Positions 1 to 9,135 are shown, counted from the stretch's first letter. The stretch is 64,000 nt of DNA from Salegentibacter mishustinae (GCF_002900095.1 NZ_LLKN01000002.1:868001-932000), one strand, 5' to 3'. Numbers and translations are program-made. The notes: generated by a model from the sequence alone, not told the origin.

Positions 1-968
1 ATTACACGTTGTAATGATTTTGCCTGGTTACCGTGTTTCTTTATTTCCTGTTGGTATTTATTTATCAGGAAGATGCAATTAGGAATTCCTATTACAATAA
101 TAAGCGGCGGAATAAGGGCCGTAAGCACGGTAATTTCGTAATGCAGTAAACCAATTACTCCAAAGGCCCACATAACGCCAATGCAAACCGTGATCATTGA
201 AATAATAGTTGCTCGAATAGATCTAAAAAAGAAAAAGAAAATGAGTGAGGTAACCGCCAGTGCTGCAAGAATAAAAAGCCCAATTTCGTCAATAATATTT
301 TGGGCATTTAATGTTCTTATATAAGGCATCCCGGAAACTTTTACATCTATGCCTGTTTTTTCTTCAAAATTGATGATAAGTGGCTGTAACTCTTCTAAAA
401 CAAAGGTTTTGCGCTCTTTAGAGTTTACAATTTCCCTATTCATATAGATCGCCGACTGTACCGTATTAGAATGAGAACTATAAACCAGGTTTTCGTAAAA
501 AGGTAATTGGTTATAAAGCTCGTCTTGATATTGCTGAAGTTCTTCTTTAGTAGGGTTTTCTTCAGAAATAAAAGGAACCATTTCAAACCGGCTGGGATCT
601 TCAAACTTTTTTAGCTGTTGAAGGTTACTAACAGAAATCGCATATTCTACTGCAGGATATGCCTCTAGTTTTTTGGTAAGTTCTTTCCAGGCCTGGAAGT
701 TTTCAGGTTGAAAAAGCGTGGAGTCTTTAACTCCCAGAAGCACAACATTTCCCTCTTCTCCAAATTTGTCTAAAAACTCGTTATAGGCAATATTATCTTC
801 GTGATCGTCTGGTAACAGGTTAGCTTCTGTATAAGAAAAGCGCATATTTTTCCACTGGGTAGAAAAAAACACTGTAGTGGCAACAATAAGTAGAAGTATA
901 ATTATCCTATTACGCAAAATTAATCGCGCAATCGAGTTCCAGAATCCGAAACTAAAAATCTTGGCCAT
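1..968 (-). CDS. RND/MMPL-family exporter, N-terminal part (runs off the window)
   Basis: The reading frame opens with ATG at 968 and stays open to base 1, giving about 322 residues without a stop; the 3' part lies outside the window. The protein starts MAKIFSFGFWNSIARLIL, has one membrane segment near residues 20-38, a long soluble (periplasmic) loop of about 190 residues, then a run of hydrophobic helices beginning near 'IGLFILAALAV'. This is the layout of Patched/MMPL-like RND exporters, which use the proton gradient to move lipids or hydrophobic compounds across the inner membrane. The substrate cannot be told from this half. A TAnnTTTG box 21 bases upstream supports the start. The neighbouring DUF5686 gene is on the same strand upstream, but the box suggests its own promoter. 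Confidence 0.8.
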   Translation of the reverse strand, partial: MAKIFSFGFWNSIARLILRNRIIILLLIVATTVFFSTQWKNMRFSYTEANLLPDDHEDNIAYNEFLDKFGEEGNVVLLGVKDSTLFQPENFQAWKELTKKLEAYPAVEYAISVSNLQQLKKFEDPSRFEMVPFISEENPTKEELQQYQDELYNQLPFYENLVYSSHSNTVQSAIYMNREIVNSKERKTFVLEELQPLIINFEEKTGIDVKVSGMPYIRTLNAQNIIDEIGLFILAALAVTSLIFFFFFRSIRATIISMITVCIGVMWAFGVIGLLHYEITVLTALIPPLIIVIGIPNCIFLINKYQQEIKKHGNQAKSLQRV

Positions 969-988
969 GAGAAGGGTTTAAGCGAGCG

Positions 989-996
989 CAAAGGTA
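989..996 (-). promoter_or_regulatory. -7 box of the RND exporter gene
   Basis: TACCTTTG on the minus strand matches the Bacteroidota -7 consensus TAnnTTTG and sits 21 bases upstream of the ATG at 968. The string GCGCAAAGGTA (plus strand) also occurs at 12155-12165 ahead of hemD. No clear TTG -33 element is seen at the right distance. Confidence 0.55.
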
Positions 997-1046
997 TAAA
1001 AAGGAAGCCTATTTATCAGGCTTTAAGAGATTAAAGTAGCGCCGAC

Positions 1047-3500
1047 TTAAATATCTAAATGAAAAGTAAATTTAAAGGCGAAATTTTCATCAAAGGTAGG
1101 CAAACTGTAAGGTCCGTAGCGATAGGCAGCTCCCAGGCCAAATCCTAAAATTATCTTTTGTAATTCTATACCAAATTCGTGATAACCTTCTTTTAAACTT
1201 TTAAAAGGAATACTATGCCTTTCGGGATTACTAATATCTCCAATGACGTGACGCGAGATAAAAACCAGTTCCGGCTGAACTAACCGGTGAATATTTATAG
1301 GTCTTAATTGATGCTTAATATGTAACATCGCTTGCTTATCACTAAAAAATTCATTGTAATACATGGTTTCAAAACTGCGTCTTCCTGCTACTGAAAACCT
1401 GCTGAGAATACCATTCCGACTGGGACTGTTGGGTAGAGAATGAAATAAATGTGTAAGCGGAACTTCGCCTGTGGCATAATTACCTTCAAGGATGATTTCG
1501 GTTCTTGATTGGTTAAGTCTTTTTATTTCGTGTTCTACCAAAAGTCCAAATTTGGTATAATCGAAATCTCCACCAAAAACTCCGGAAAACCCTTTCGTGA
1601 TCTGTCCTGTAAATTTAGGATAGCCTTTTTCTATTAATTTAGTAGCATTTGGTGTCTTTAAAAATTTAGCAAATGGTCGCCATAAGAAAGAAAATGTAGC
1701 TTCTGAAAGGATGTATTCAGAAAATTCCTGGCCGTTTAAAAGAAAACTATAATCCCGGGTTTGACTAATATCACTTTTAGAAAGCCGAAATTCTGTTTTG
1801 AAATCTGAACCAAATCTATGTGTTAAGCCACTACTTATGGTACGATGCTCGTAAAAGAAATTAATATTTACAAAACGTGGTTCTACAATAGAAAATTCAT
1901 TTTTTCCCTGTAAATAATGGAAGCTTCCGGTTTCTACAATATCCCGGGTATAATTGAATTTGAGATCGGTTTCGGTTGCTTTATTAAGATAAATTGAAGT
2001 CCCTAAATTATATTTAAAAACTTCATCTTTTGTACCATAAACCAAATAGCCGTTTAAACTGAAATCATCTGAAATCTGCTTATTGGTTTTTCCGCCAAAG
2101 CCTAATCTGATTCCTTCGTAATTATTGAATTTAAAGAATTTTCCCAGTGAAAAATCCCAAAAACCAACGGGATAATATCCAGAAGAGATCGAATTTTTAA
2201 AGCTAATCTGCTCTTCAATTTCTTTTTCTTTTATAAGCCGTTCGGCTCTTTCCTGGGTAATTTTATTTTGATTGCTTAAGGCTTCAGTTCTATTTTTCTG
2301 CCAAAAATCCTCCAAGCGGGACTTAGCTTCGGGTATTACCACAATTTCTGCTGAAGTATTCAAGCTCTCTTCAGAATTCAACTGAATATCAAAATTGGTG
2401 CTCGTGGTGGTTAGGTATAAATTAGGATCTGTCTTTCCCGGGGCGAGAATATTATTAAGAATTGATTCTTTCTTCTGCAGCGTTCCGGAAGAGATCATGC
2501 CGCCGAAGATTGAAATAGATTTGCCGCCATTTCCCGGACGAATTGTTGTTTTTTGCGTTTTTGGAAACCATAATTTTTTTTCAGGAAAATATTGATATTC
2601 CTGGTCTATTTCCAGTTTTACCGCTCCTAAAAGTTGTGCTTTTGCCTGCTGAATTGCGTAAGATTGGGTGTCTAAATAAAGTATTCCTTCTAAGCCTGCG
2701 ACCGCGCGTTGCCTTTTTGGTTTAAAATAGATAACATAAGCCGGCCGGGCAGAAGAAGTGGTATCAAGAATTTTAAAATCGTAATTTTTAAATGACGATT
2801 TCTCAAGCGGCCCTGCGTAATCGGTCTCAAAAATATTAAAATCTTTATGGTAAAGCGAAAACGGATTTACAGAAAGGGAAAGGATCTCATAAACGGGTTT
2901 TTCAAATCCCGCATTTTTTAAAGCTAAAACCTCTTCTTTTAAACCTTGTTTTTGGGAAAAATAAAATCTGGATATTTTTTCAGAAAAATAGCTGGCTCCC
3001 GAATTTATAACAGTGCTTAATTCAAAATTAGTACTGTCGCTCTGCATTTCAAGTTTATTGGCTTCATTATCTATTATAAACTTGTTATAGTTTTTAAAGT
3101 TGAAACTTTTTAATCTTTTTTCAGGATCGTTTTGCGGTTTAAGCGCAATAGCATTTTTAATAATGGCTTCAGGTTTATTTTTTTCAGAAGAAATAGTTAC
3201 AGGCTTAAGCGCTTCGATCTTTGGCGTTAATTTAACCCTAATGTATTCTACCTCTTTTGAAACTGTAAATTTTTGAGGTTCAAAGCCTATATAGGAAAAA
3301 GTAAGTTCGGTTTTGTCTTTTGTTAGGTTGAGAGAAAAACTACCATCTATTTTACTTAGATTTTCTTTATTCTCGTATTCCATTTTTGCGTAGGCAAGGG
3401 GCTCACCGGTTTGCTCATTTACAATCCTACCTTGAAGTTCTTGCTGGGCAAAGCTAATGCCTGAAAAAAGCAGAAAAATAAGCAAGAACGAATAACGCAT
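1047..3500 (-). CDS. DUF5686 / carboxypeptidase-regulatory-like outer-membrane protein
   Basis: The protein has 817 residues. A signal peptide (MRYSFLLIFLLFSGISFAQ) is followed by a carboxypeptidase-D regulatory-like beta-sandwich (about 20-95, 'GRIVNEQTGEPLAYA', 'SYIGFEPQKF') and then a long region rich in alternating aromatic and polar residues, ending in a beta-strand with a terminal aliphatic residue ('FKFTFHLDI'). This is the architecture of the DUF5686 family, predicted outer-membrane barrels common in Bacteroidota. The function is unknown; by architecture it resembles TonB-dependent receptors but lacks a plug domain. The gene follows frr on the same strand after 196 bases filled by a MITE-like repeat, so it is probably not in that operon. 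Confidence 0.82.
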   Translation of the reverse strand: MRYSFLLIFLLFSGISFAQQELQGRIVNEQTGEPLAYAKMEYENKENLSKIDGSFSLNLTKDKTELTFSYIGFEPQKFTVSKEVEYIRVKLTPKIEALKPVTISSEKNKPEAIIKNAIALKPQNDPEKRLKSFNFKNYNKFIIDNEANKLEMQSDSTNFELSTVINSGASYFSEKISRFYFSQKQGLKEEVLALKNAGFEKPVYEILSLSVNPFSLYHKDFNIFETDYAGPLEKSSFKNYDFKILDTTSSARPAYVIYFKPKRQRAVAGLEGILYLDTQSYAIQQAKAQLLGAVKLEIDQEYQYFPEKKLWFPKTQKTTIRPGNGGKSISIFGGMISSGTLQKKESILNNILAPGKTDPNLYLTTTSTNFDIQLNSEESLNTSAEIVVIPEAKSRLEDFWQKNRTEALSNQNKITQERAERLIKEKEIEEQISFKNSISSGYYPVGFWDFSLGKFFKFNNYEGIRLGFGGKTNKQISDDFSLNGYLVYGTKDEVFKYNLGTSIYLNKATETDLKFNYTRDIVETGSFHYLQGKNEFSIVEPRFVNINFFYEHRTISSGLTHRFGSDFKTEFRLSKSDISQTRDYSFLLNGQEFSEYILSEATFSFLWRPFAKFLKTPNATKLIEKGYPKFTGQITKGFSGVFGGDFDYTKFGLLVEHEIKRLNQSRTEIILEGNYATGEVPLTHLFHSLPNSPSRNGILSRFSVAGRRSFETMYYNEFFSDKQAMLHIKHQLRPINIHRLVQPELVFISRHVIGDISNPERHSIPFKSLKEGYHEFGIELQKIILGFGLGAAYRYGPYSLPTFDENFAFKFTFHLDI

Positions 3501-3546
3501 AGGTTTTTCTGGATTTTAAACAATTTTGATGAAGCCTAAAATAAAG

Positions 3547-3668
3547 GAGGCTGTTTGAGAAACTTGTTTTCGTCAAGCTTTCCCGACACTTCGGGAGTAT
3601 TTATAGCTTCTAGTTTAGATCCTGAAACCAGTTCAGGATGACGATTTTAAAATTCTTCAAACAGCCTC
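3547..3668. repeat. Composite MITE-like palindromic element
   Basis: Outer 12-base inverted repeats GAGGCTGTTTGA (3547-3558) and TCAAACAGCCTC (3657-3668) are perfect. Inside lie two hairpins: TCCCGA-CACT-TCGGGA (3581-3596) and ATCCTGAA-ACCAG-TTCAGGAT (3619-3639), the latter followed by GACG. The inner hairpins recur elsewhere in the window, without the outer arms. It fills the gap between frr and the DUF5686 gene. It may also end transcription. Confidence 0.75.
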
Positions 3669-3696
3669 TAAAATAACAAGAGAAAATGACTTTCTA

Positions 3697-4251
3697 TTAT
3701 ATAGTCATAATTTCTTTTTCCTTGTTTTCAAGGATAGAGTCAATACGTGTAATATGAGCATCGGTTAATTCCTGAACCTCATTTTCAGCATCTCTAAGTA
3801 AATCTTCAGAAATATCAAGTTTCTTTAATTCGTTGTTAGCCGATTTTCGGTCGTTTCTTACTCCAATTTTAGCATCTTCCGCTTCGGCTTTTGCTTGTTT
3901 TGTAAGTTGTTTACGGCGCTCTTCAGTTAAAGGTGGTACGTTTATAATTACACTCTCCCCGTTGTTCATTGGATTAAAACCGAGGTTTGCCATCATAATT
4001 CCTTTTTCAATATCTTTAATAAGACTTTTCTCAAAGGGCTGAATAGAAATAGTTCTGGCATCTGGTGTATTCACATTGGCAACCTGTTGAAGCGGTGTTT
4101 GAGCTCCATAATATTCTACCATTACACTACCAAGCATTGCCGGGTTGGCTTTACCCGCCCGAATGTTTTGCAATTGTTTCTTTAAGTGATCAATCGCCTT
4201 TTCCATATTTTCTTTGGCGGTGTCTATAATAAATTCAATTTCGTCTTCCAT
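3697..4251 (-). CDS. frr: Ribosome recycling factor
   Basis: The protein has 184 residues, the normal length (185 in E. coli). It releases the ribosome from mRNA after termination, together with EF-G. The three-helix-bundle signature is clear: 'HLKKQLQNIRAGKANPAML' near the N-terminus, then 'VNTPDARTISIQPFEKSLIKDIEKGI' and the C-terminal 'RNDRKSANNELKKL'. It lies 31 bases downstream of pyrH on the same strand, the widespread pyrH-frr pair. In many bacteria this pair continues from rpsB-tsf; here those genes are about 33 kb away. The ATG at 4251 gives the expected N-terminus. Confidence 0.97.
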   Translation of the reverse strand: MEDEIEFIIDTAKENMEKAIDHLKKQLQNIRAGKANPAMLGSVMVEYYGAQTPLQQVANVNTPDARTISIQPFEKSLIKDIEKGIMMANLGFNPMNNGESVIINVPPLTEERRKQLTKQAKAEAEDAKIGVRNDRKSANNELKKLDISEDLLRDAENEVQELTDAHITRIDSILENKEKEIMTI

Positions 4252-4282
4252 TTTTAAAATATTAGTTGAGCGTAATAAAACT

Positions 4283-4990
4283 TTATAAATTAACTTTTGT
4301 TCCTATTCTTTCGCCGGTAACTACTTTTAGAAGGTTTCCGGGAGTATTCATATCGAAAACAATAATTGGCAGCTCGTTTTCCTGGCTTAGGGTAAAAGCA
4401 GTGGTGTCCATTACTTTTAGACCTTTTCTAATCACATCATCAAAAGAAATAAAATCGAACTTCGTCGCTTGCTTGTCTTTTTCAGGATCGGCATTGTAAA
4501 TTCCATCTACGCGGGTTCCTTTTAAGATAACATCGGCGTGAATTTCAATAGCTCTTAAAACTGCAGCAGAATCTGTTGTGAAATAAGGATTTCCAGTTCC
4601 TCCTCCAAAGATCACCACACGGCCTTTTTCTAAATGGCGAATAGCTTTTCTTCTAATAAAAGGTTCGGCTACTTCATTTATTTTTACGGCAGATTGTAAC
4701 CTGGTTTGTACATCGGCATCTTCCAGGGCGCTTTGTAAAGCAAGCCCGTTAATAACAGTGGCAAGCATTCCCATGTGGTCGCCCTGCACGCGATCCATTC
4801 CTTTGCTGGCCCCGGCAACACCTCTAAAGATGTTTCCGCCACCAATAACTATGGCTACTTCTATTCCTTTATCGGTTACTTGTTTAATCTCTTCGGCATA
4901 TTCTGCCAAACGATCGGGATCTATGCCATATTGGCGCTGTCCCATTAATGCTTCTCCCGATAATTTTAAAAGTATTCTTTTGTACTGCAT
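4283..4990 (-). CDS. pyrH: UMP kinase
   Basis: The protein has 235 residues. It phosphorylates UMP to UDP with ATP in pyrimidine nucleotide synthesis and works as a hexamer in the cytosol. It is an amino-acid-kinase-fold protein: '[11 protein letters not shown]' at the start, '[10 protein letters not shown]' (about 48-57), '[16 protein letters not shown]', '[20 protein letters not shown]' and '[16 protein letters not shown]'. These match bacterial PyrH throughout. It is the first gene of a pyrH-frr transcript. A -7 box lies 23 bases upstream of the ATG. The dihydroorotase gene of the same pathway is at 13.6 kb. Confidence 0.97.
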   Translation of the reverse strand: MQYKRILLKLSGEALMGQRQYGIDPDRLAEYAEEIKQVTDKGIEVAIVIGGGNIFRGVAGASKGMDRVQGDHMGMLATVINGLALQSALEDADVQTRLQSAVKINEVAEPFIRRKAIRHLEKGRVVIFGGGTGNPYFTTDSAAVLRAIEIHADVILKGTRVDGIYNADPEKDKQATKFDFISFDDVIRKGLKVMDTTAFTLSQENELPIIVFDMNTPGNLLKVVTGERIGTKVNL

Positions 4991-5012
4991 AGTCTTTTTG
5001 TAGTGATTGGTG

Positions 5013-5020
5013 CAAATATA
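5013..5020 (-). promoter_or_regulatory. -7 box of pyrH-frr
   Basis: TATATTTG on the minus strand fits TAnnTTTG, 23 bases upstream of pyrH. It is part of a 307-base divergent gap (4991-5297) whose other recognisable content is the promoter of the Zn-peptidase gene; I see nothing else in that gap. Confidence 0.55.
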
Positions 5021-5246
5021 GGTAATATCTTAAACTGAAAAATAACATATTCACAATCAATCTTCCGCTAATTACTAATTTTTTTATTCGATAATCAAGA
5101 TTTAAATATTCGGGGCCTTGCTTCGAAATCAAAAAAATCATTTTCTGACTAATGGATTTATCACCTGATAATTTAATAAAGAGAAAGTTGGAATTCAGTT
5201 AAAATTATGGGAGGATTTTTTCAGAATGTCAGCCAGGGTTTATGAA

Positions 5247-5275
5247 TTGAAATGGCGAGGTTTTTGCTACATTTG
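5247..5275 (+). promoter_or_regulatory. Promoter of the Zn-peptidase gene (TTG-N18-TACATTTG)
   Basis: TTG at 5247-5249, an 18-base spacer and TACATTTG at 5268-5275 form a full Bacteroidota sigma-A promoter, 22 bases upstream of the ATG at 5298. Confidence 0.7.
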
Positions 5276-5297
5276 AATTAATAAAAATCGATAAACT

Positions 5298-5984
5298 ATG
5301 TTAGGATATTATATAATTGCCGGGCTCATTTTTATAGTGAGTATGTATGTGAGCAATAAACTGAAGAGTAAGTTTAAAAAATACTCTAAAGTGCATTTGC
5401 AAAACGGAATGAGTGGAAAGGAACTTGCCGAAAAAATGTTGCGTGATAACAATATTAATGATGTAAAAGTTATTTCTACACCTGGGATGCTTACCGATCA
5501 TTACAATCCTCAAAAAAAGACTATTAACCTTTCTGAAGGTGTTTATAGTCAAAGAAACGCGGCTGCAGCAGCTGTGGCAACGCACGAAACCGGTCACGCT
5601 ATTCAGCATGCTAATGCTTATAGCTGGTTAACCATGAGAAGCCAGTTGGTGCCGGTGGTAAGCGTGGCTTCAAGATTTTCACAATGGGTAATTTTTGGAG
5701 GATTAATCTTAATGGCCACTACGGCTATAGGAAGCACCGTTTTACTTATTGGAATTATTATGTTCGGGATGGGAACTTTGTTTAGTTTTATAACTTTACC
5801 CGTAGAATATGATGCGAGTAAGCGCGCTTTAGCCTGGTTAGAAACCGAAAATATGGTTTCGGGCCAGGAACACGAAGCCGCCGAAGACTCCTTAAAATGG
5901 GCCGCAAGAACTTATGTGGTTGCCGCAGTTGGTTCTTTAGCTACTTTACTTTACTTTCTTAGTATTTATATGGGAAGAGATTAA
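5298..5984 (+). CDS. Neutral zinc metallopeptidase, membrane bound (YugP family)
   Basis: The protein has 228 residues. It has an N-terminal membrane helix (about 4-20), a soluble part with the zinc motif HETGH (96-100: H96, E97 and H100) and two to three further helices (about 128-170 and 205-222). This matches the YugP/DUF zinc metallopeptidase family of integral membrane proteins. The substrate is unknown. The gene stands alone between a divergent promoter and a strong terminator, so it is probably monocistronic. The motif 'EYDASKRALAWLE' after the helices is typical of the family and probably carries the third zinc ligand. Confidence 0.88.
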   Translation: MLGYYIIAGLIFIVSMYVSNKLKSKFKKYSKVHLQNGMSGKELAEKMLRDNNINDVKVISTPGMLTDHYNPQKKTINLSEGVYSQRNAAAAAVATHETGHAIQHANAYSWLTMRSQLVPVVSVASRFSQWVIFGGLILMATTAIGSTVLLIGIIMFGMGTLFSFITLPVEYDASKRALAWLETENMVSGQEHEAAEDSLKWAARTYVVAAVGSLATLLYFLSIYMGRD

Positions 5985-6020
5985 TACTGAAATTGTTTCT
6001 TCGGAAAATTATAAAAAGAA

Positions 6021-6048
6021 AACCCGCTTCAGCTGAAGCGGGTTTTTT
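6021..6048 (+). terminator. Rho-independent terminator after the Zn-peptidase gene
   Basis: AACCCGCTTCA and TGAAGCGGGTT pair as an uninterrupted stem (AACCCGCTTC-AGCT-GAAGCGGGTT) followed by a run of six T. Confidence 0.85.
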
Positions 6049-6075
6049 ATTTCGTATAATTAGAAAAGCCTTTAT

Positions 6076-6155
6076 TCGTCAAACAGAACTAGTTTCGGCT
6101 TCTAATATGTTTTGATAATCAAAAACTTAGATCCTGAAATAAATTCAGAATGACG
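6076..6155. repeat. Dispersed palindromic repeat (degenerate copy)
   Basis: Two members of the window-wide family lie together: one starting TCGTCAAACAGAAC and ending in GGCTTCTAATATGTTT, the other TTAGATCCTGAA-ATAAA-TTCAGAATGACG (6127-6155). The second palindrome has one mismatch against the copies at 3619 and 40956. Confidence 0.6.
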
Positions 6156-6198
6156 ATGTAAAAGGAAGCTTAATTCCAGAAATATTTTTGCTAAAAAT

Positions 6199-6729
6199 CT
6201 ATTCCGGGCGTTTATCTCTAATTTGTGGGATACGCTCGTCTAGCAATTTAAGTCCAAGACCATCGGTTCCCATAAGGTCGAATAACTCAAGCGCACGGCG
6301 CATGGTTTGTTCTTCTTCCATTTGTTCCTGGATAAACCAGTGTAGAAAATATTCTGTAGTATAATCGTTTACCTTTCGGCATTTTCCTACCAGGTTATGT
6401 ATTGATTTGGTGATAGCTATTTCCTGGTCTAAAGCGGTTTCAAAGATTTCTTCCAAAGATTTAAAATCGTGGTTTACACCACTAACTTCAGGAGAAAAAG
6501 CAGTACCGCCGTTATCGTTAATATATCTAAAGATCTTCATCATATGCTCTCTTTCTTCGGCAGCCTGTTCGTAGAAAAAATCTGCGCTATAAGAAAGGGC
6601 GTTATGGTCACACCAGGATGCCATTGCTAAATAGGCTGATGAGGAGTGTGCTTCTTTTTCAATTTGTTTATTTAAAAGATCCATGACATCTACATGGATG
6701 CTTAATTTTTGTCTTACTAAATCTTTCAT
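6199..6729 (-). CDS. Ferritin (non-heme, FtnA type)
   Basis: The protein has 176 residues and stores iron as a 24-subunit cage, oxidising Fe2+ at a diiron centre. Ferroxidase residues line up with E. coli FtnA: E26 in 'EKEAHSSSAY', E59 and H62 in 'AAEEREHMM', and acidic residues in 'HWFIQEQMEEEQ'. There is no heme-binding Met as in bacterioferritin that I can identify. Upstream on the same strand are a 104-residue unknown gene and lrp, with 83 and 42 base gaps, so co-transcription is possible but not shown. A degenerate repeat lies just downstream. The start is the only ATG before the conserved first helix. Confidence 0.95.
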   Translation of the reverse strand: MKDLVRQKLSIHVDVMDLLNKQIEKEAHSSSAYLAMASWCDHNALSYSADFFYEQAAEEREHMMKIFRYINDNGGTAFSPEVSGVNHDFKSLEEIFETALDQEIAITKSIHNLVGKCRKVNDYTTEYFLHWFIQEQMEEEQTMRRALELFDLMGTDGLGLKLLDERIPQIRDKRPE

Positions 6730-6812
6730 TGGTCATTTTTTATAAAATTAGCCAAATAGCAAGTAAGAACCTAATTGCGAATTGAATTTAGAAGTAATCT
6801 AAAGTGAAGAAA

Positions 6813-7127
6813 TTAAACTGAAGTAGCGAGCAGTGAATTGAGTTCAAGCATAGCAAAAGTTCCTGTAATGAATTCTTTTAGATCTATGCATTCTAGAGTA
6901 TTAAACAGGAAAAAATGCTGACGGTTGCAAAGCATAAGCATTTCCATCCCGTGAATGTTTTGCCCGTTAAAATGTGATTCCAGGTCAATTTCCTTAACCT
7001 GTTGCCTAAAAGCCAGCAACTGGCAAAAACCAAGCTTAATGGATTTATGCGGAAACTCAATGAAAAAGCATCTTTGCTTATCGCACTGATAAGAAATAAA
7101 GAATTGAGACTGGTGTAATACTTTCAT
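6813..7127 (-). CDS. Small hypothetical protein, 104 residues
   Basis: I do not recognise a named family with confidence. The protein starts MKVLHQSQFFISYQCDKQRC and has alternating hydrophobic residues that suggest a small alpha/beta protein with no signal peptide or membrane helix. Cysteines occur at about 15, 20 and 35, with others later ('LMLCNRQHFF', 'LECIDLKEF'). It lies between lrp (42 bases upstream) and ferritin (83 bases downstream) on the same strand. A resemblance to short DUF6686-type Bacteroidota proteins is possible but weak. The frame is credible because no competing frame exists and it fills the gap neatly. Confidence 0.55.
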   Translation of the reverse strand: MKVLHQSQFFISYQCDKQRCFFIEFPHKSIKLGFCQLLAFRQQVKEIDLESHFNGQNIHGMEMLMLCNRQHFFLFNTLECIDLKEFITGTFAMLELNSLLATSV

Positions 7128-7169
7128 CTTGCGGCAAAATTAATTCTTATTTAGAATAAATCCAAAGAA

Positions 7170-7640
7170 TTAAATTTTGATTTGCCTTTTTATTTGTTGA
7201 TTTAACGAAATAAAAGTTTCTGTTCGCGAAACGCCCTCTATAGCCTGAATATTTTTATTTAAGACATTCATTAAGTGCTCGTTGTCTTTACATAAGATCT
7301 TTATAAAAATAGACCAGTTTCCAGTAGTGTAATGGCATTCTATAACTTCTGGGATTTGGCTAAGTTGCTTTACAGCTTGCGGGTTGCTAACCGCTTTATC
7401 TAAATAAACCCCCACAAAGGCCATGGTTTTATAGCCAAGCAAGCGGGGGTTAATCATAAGTTTTGAGCCTTCAATTAAACCGGCTTTTTCCAATTTTCGT
7501 AAACGTTGATGAACTGCCGCGCCGGTAATTCCAATATTCCGGGCAATTTCAAGGATAGATTTCTTAGCATCTTCCATTAAGAAATTTAAAATGGTCTTAT
7601 CTATACCATCTATAACTACATTTTCGTTTACAACTTTCAT
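7170..7640 (-). CDS. Lrp/AsnC-family transcriptional regulator
   Basis: The protein has 156 residues, the family norm. It has an N-terminal winged helix-turn-helix (about 10-60, 'DAKKSILEIARNIGITGAAVHQRLRKLEKAGLIEGS') and a C-terminal RAM ligand-binding domain (about 75-145, 'AFVGVYLDKAVSNPQAVKQL', 'VIECHYTTGNWSIFIKI'). Such proteins form dimers to octamers and sense amino acids. It lies 53 bases downstream of the saccharopine dehydrogenase gene on the same strand, so control of lysine metabolism is a reasonable inference, not a demonstrated one. Confidence 0.93.
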   Translation of the reverse strand: MKVVNENVVIDGIDKTILNFLMEDAKKSILEIARNIGITGAAVHQRLRKLEKAGLIEGSKLMINPRLLGYKTMAFVGVYLDKAVSNPQAVKQLSQIPEVIECHYTTGNWSIFIKILCKDNEHLMNVLNKNIQAIEGVSRTETFISLNQQIKRQIKI

Positions 7641-7693
7641 TGGGGGTGGTTTGTTTAATTAAAAAGCTAAAGTAGGAAATTGAATTCAAAAAT

Positions 7694-9067
7694 TTAATTT
7701 CCTACTTCGCCAAACGGATTGTACCCTAAATATTCAGTTTCGGTTTCTTTGAAAATAATATCGTGTTTTTCTAATTCTTTCAAGATAGGTCCATAAACTT
7801 CTTTCTTTATAGGAAGCTGAACGCCCGGTGTGGTTATTTCACCTTTTAAAATTTTTAAAGTGGCTATCGCAACCGGAAGTCCTACGGTTTTAGCCATAGC
7901 AGTTTCTTTTTGATCTTTCCCAATATGTACCATGGTGGCATCTATTTGTTTTTTCTCGCCATTTAGTTCATAACCGAATTTATGATACATCACGATCATA
8001 TCTTTATCATCTGCCGCAAGGCTCCATTTATCCATTAATATTTTTTGAAGAGCCTGGGCTGGAGTGGCTTCTTTAATGCCAATCTTTTTGTTTTTGTTGA
8101 AGATATCTAGCTCCAAAAGCTTCTCCCACATAAGATCGTCCTGATCTATCTTTAAATTATGCCGAAGTTTAAGCTCAACGGTATCTGTAGGAGAGTAAGG
8201 AAGAAACGAATTTACAAAATCACGATAGCTCATATCTTCTGAATCTTTAATTGTAAAGCTATCATCTGTCATTCCCAGTTGCACAAACATATTCCAAGCC
8301 CGGCTGAAACCAACTCTTCTAATTGTCCCACGATAAAGTGTAAGTACATCTTCCAGGCCGTAAATACTCATATAATCTAATGAGTTTCTATTGGCGTAAC
8401 CTTCAAATTTTCCATAACCTTCTACTTGTAAAAGTTCTGTTCTTCTAAACAGTCTATGATATGGAATGTATTTGTATTTACCTTCCTGGATAAATTTGGC
8501 AACACCACCCTGGCCTGCAACGACAACATTTCTTGGGTTCCAGGTGAATTTATAGTTCCAGAGGTTGGTATCACTTTCTGGGGCAACGAGGCCGCCGGTA
8601 AAGGATTCGAATAAGAGCATTTTTCCACCTTTATCGCGAATTCGGTCTATTACCTGCATGGCACTCATATGGTCAATGCCGGGGTCTACCCCAATTTCAT
8701 TCATAAATATGAGTCCGTTTTCCTTTACTTCTTCGTCTAAAGTTTTCATTTCTTTGCTTATGTAAGAAGCGGTTACCATATTTTTTTTGAATTTCACGCA
8801 GGCCTGGGCCACTTCAATATGAAACCTCGCCGGAAGCATAGAAATTACGATATCGGCGTTTTTAACCGCGTTCTCCCTGCTTTCTGCATTAAAAATATCA
8901 AGGTGAAATGCTTCACAGCGACTTTTATTTCCGCAGGCTTTTTTAGCATTTTCCAGATCAATATCTCCAATTTTTAAAAATAGATCTTCTGCCTCGGCTT
9001 TAGACAAAAGGTGGTCAATTAGGACGGAGGTAGATTTTCCCGCCCCTATTATTAAGATTTCTTTCAT
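7694..9067 (-). CDS. Saccharopine dehydrogenase (Lys9-like, glutamate-forming)
   Basis: The protein has 457 residues. It converts saccharopine to glutamate and aminoadipate semialdehyde (or the reverse). The NAD(P)-binding start 'ILIIGAGKSTSVLIDHLL' replaces the usual GxGxxG with GAGKS, as in Lys9/LKR-SDH proteins. 'NADIVISMLPARFHIEVAQACVKFKKNMVTASYIS' and 'GVDPGIDHMSAMQVID' are family hallmarks. No lysine-ketoglutarate reductase gene is visible here. A glutaryl-CoA dehydrogenase gene at 35 kb would act later in lysine breakdown. The adjacent Lrp regulator fits amino-acid control. ATG at 9067 starts directly at the Rossmann strand. Confidence 0.92.
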   Translation of the reverse strand: MKEILIIGAGKSTSVLIDHLLSKAEAEDLFLKIGDIDLENAKKACGNKSRCEAFHLDIFNAESRENAVKNADIVISMLPARFHIEVAQACVKFKKNMVTASYISKEMKTLDEEVKENGLIFMNEIGVDPGIDHMSAMQVIDRIRDKGGKMLLFESFTGGLVAPESDTNLWNYKFTWNPRNVVVAGQGGVAKFIQEGKYKYIPYHRLFRRTELLQVEGYGKFEGYANRNSLDYMSIYGLEDVLTLYRGTIRRVGFSRAWNMFVQLGMTDDSFTIKDSEDMSYRDFVNSFLPYSPTDTVELKLRHNLKIDQDDLMWEKLLELDIFNKNKKIGIKEATPAQALQKILMDKWSLAADDKDMIVMYHKFGYELNGEKKQIDATMVHIGKDQKETAMAKTVGLPVAIATLKILKGEITTPGVQLPIKKEVYGPILKELEKHDIIFKETETEYLGYNPFGEVGN

Positions 9068-9135
9068 AAAATAAATTAGTTTTGTGTAGTGGTTAACGAA
9101 TGTATTAAATCTTTAACTCATAAAAAATAACCTAA

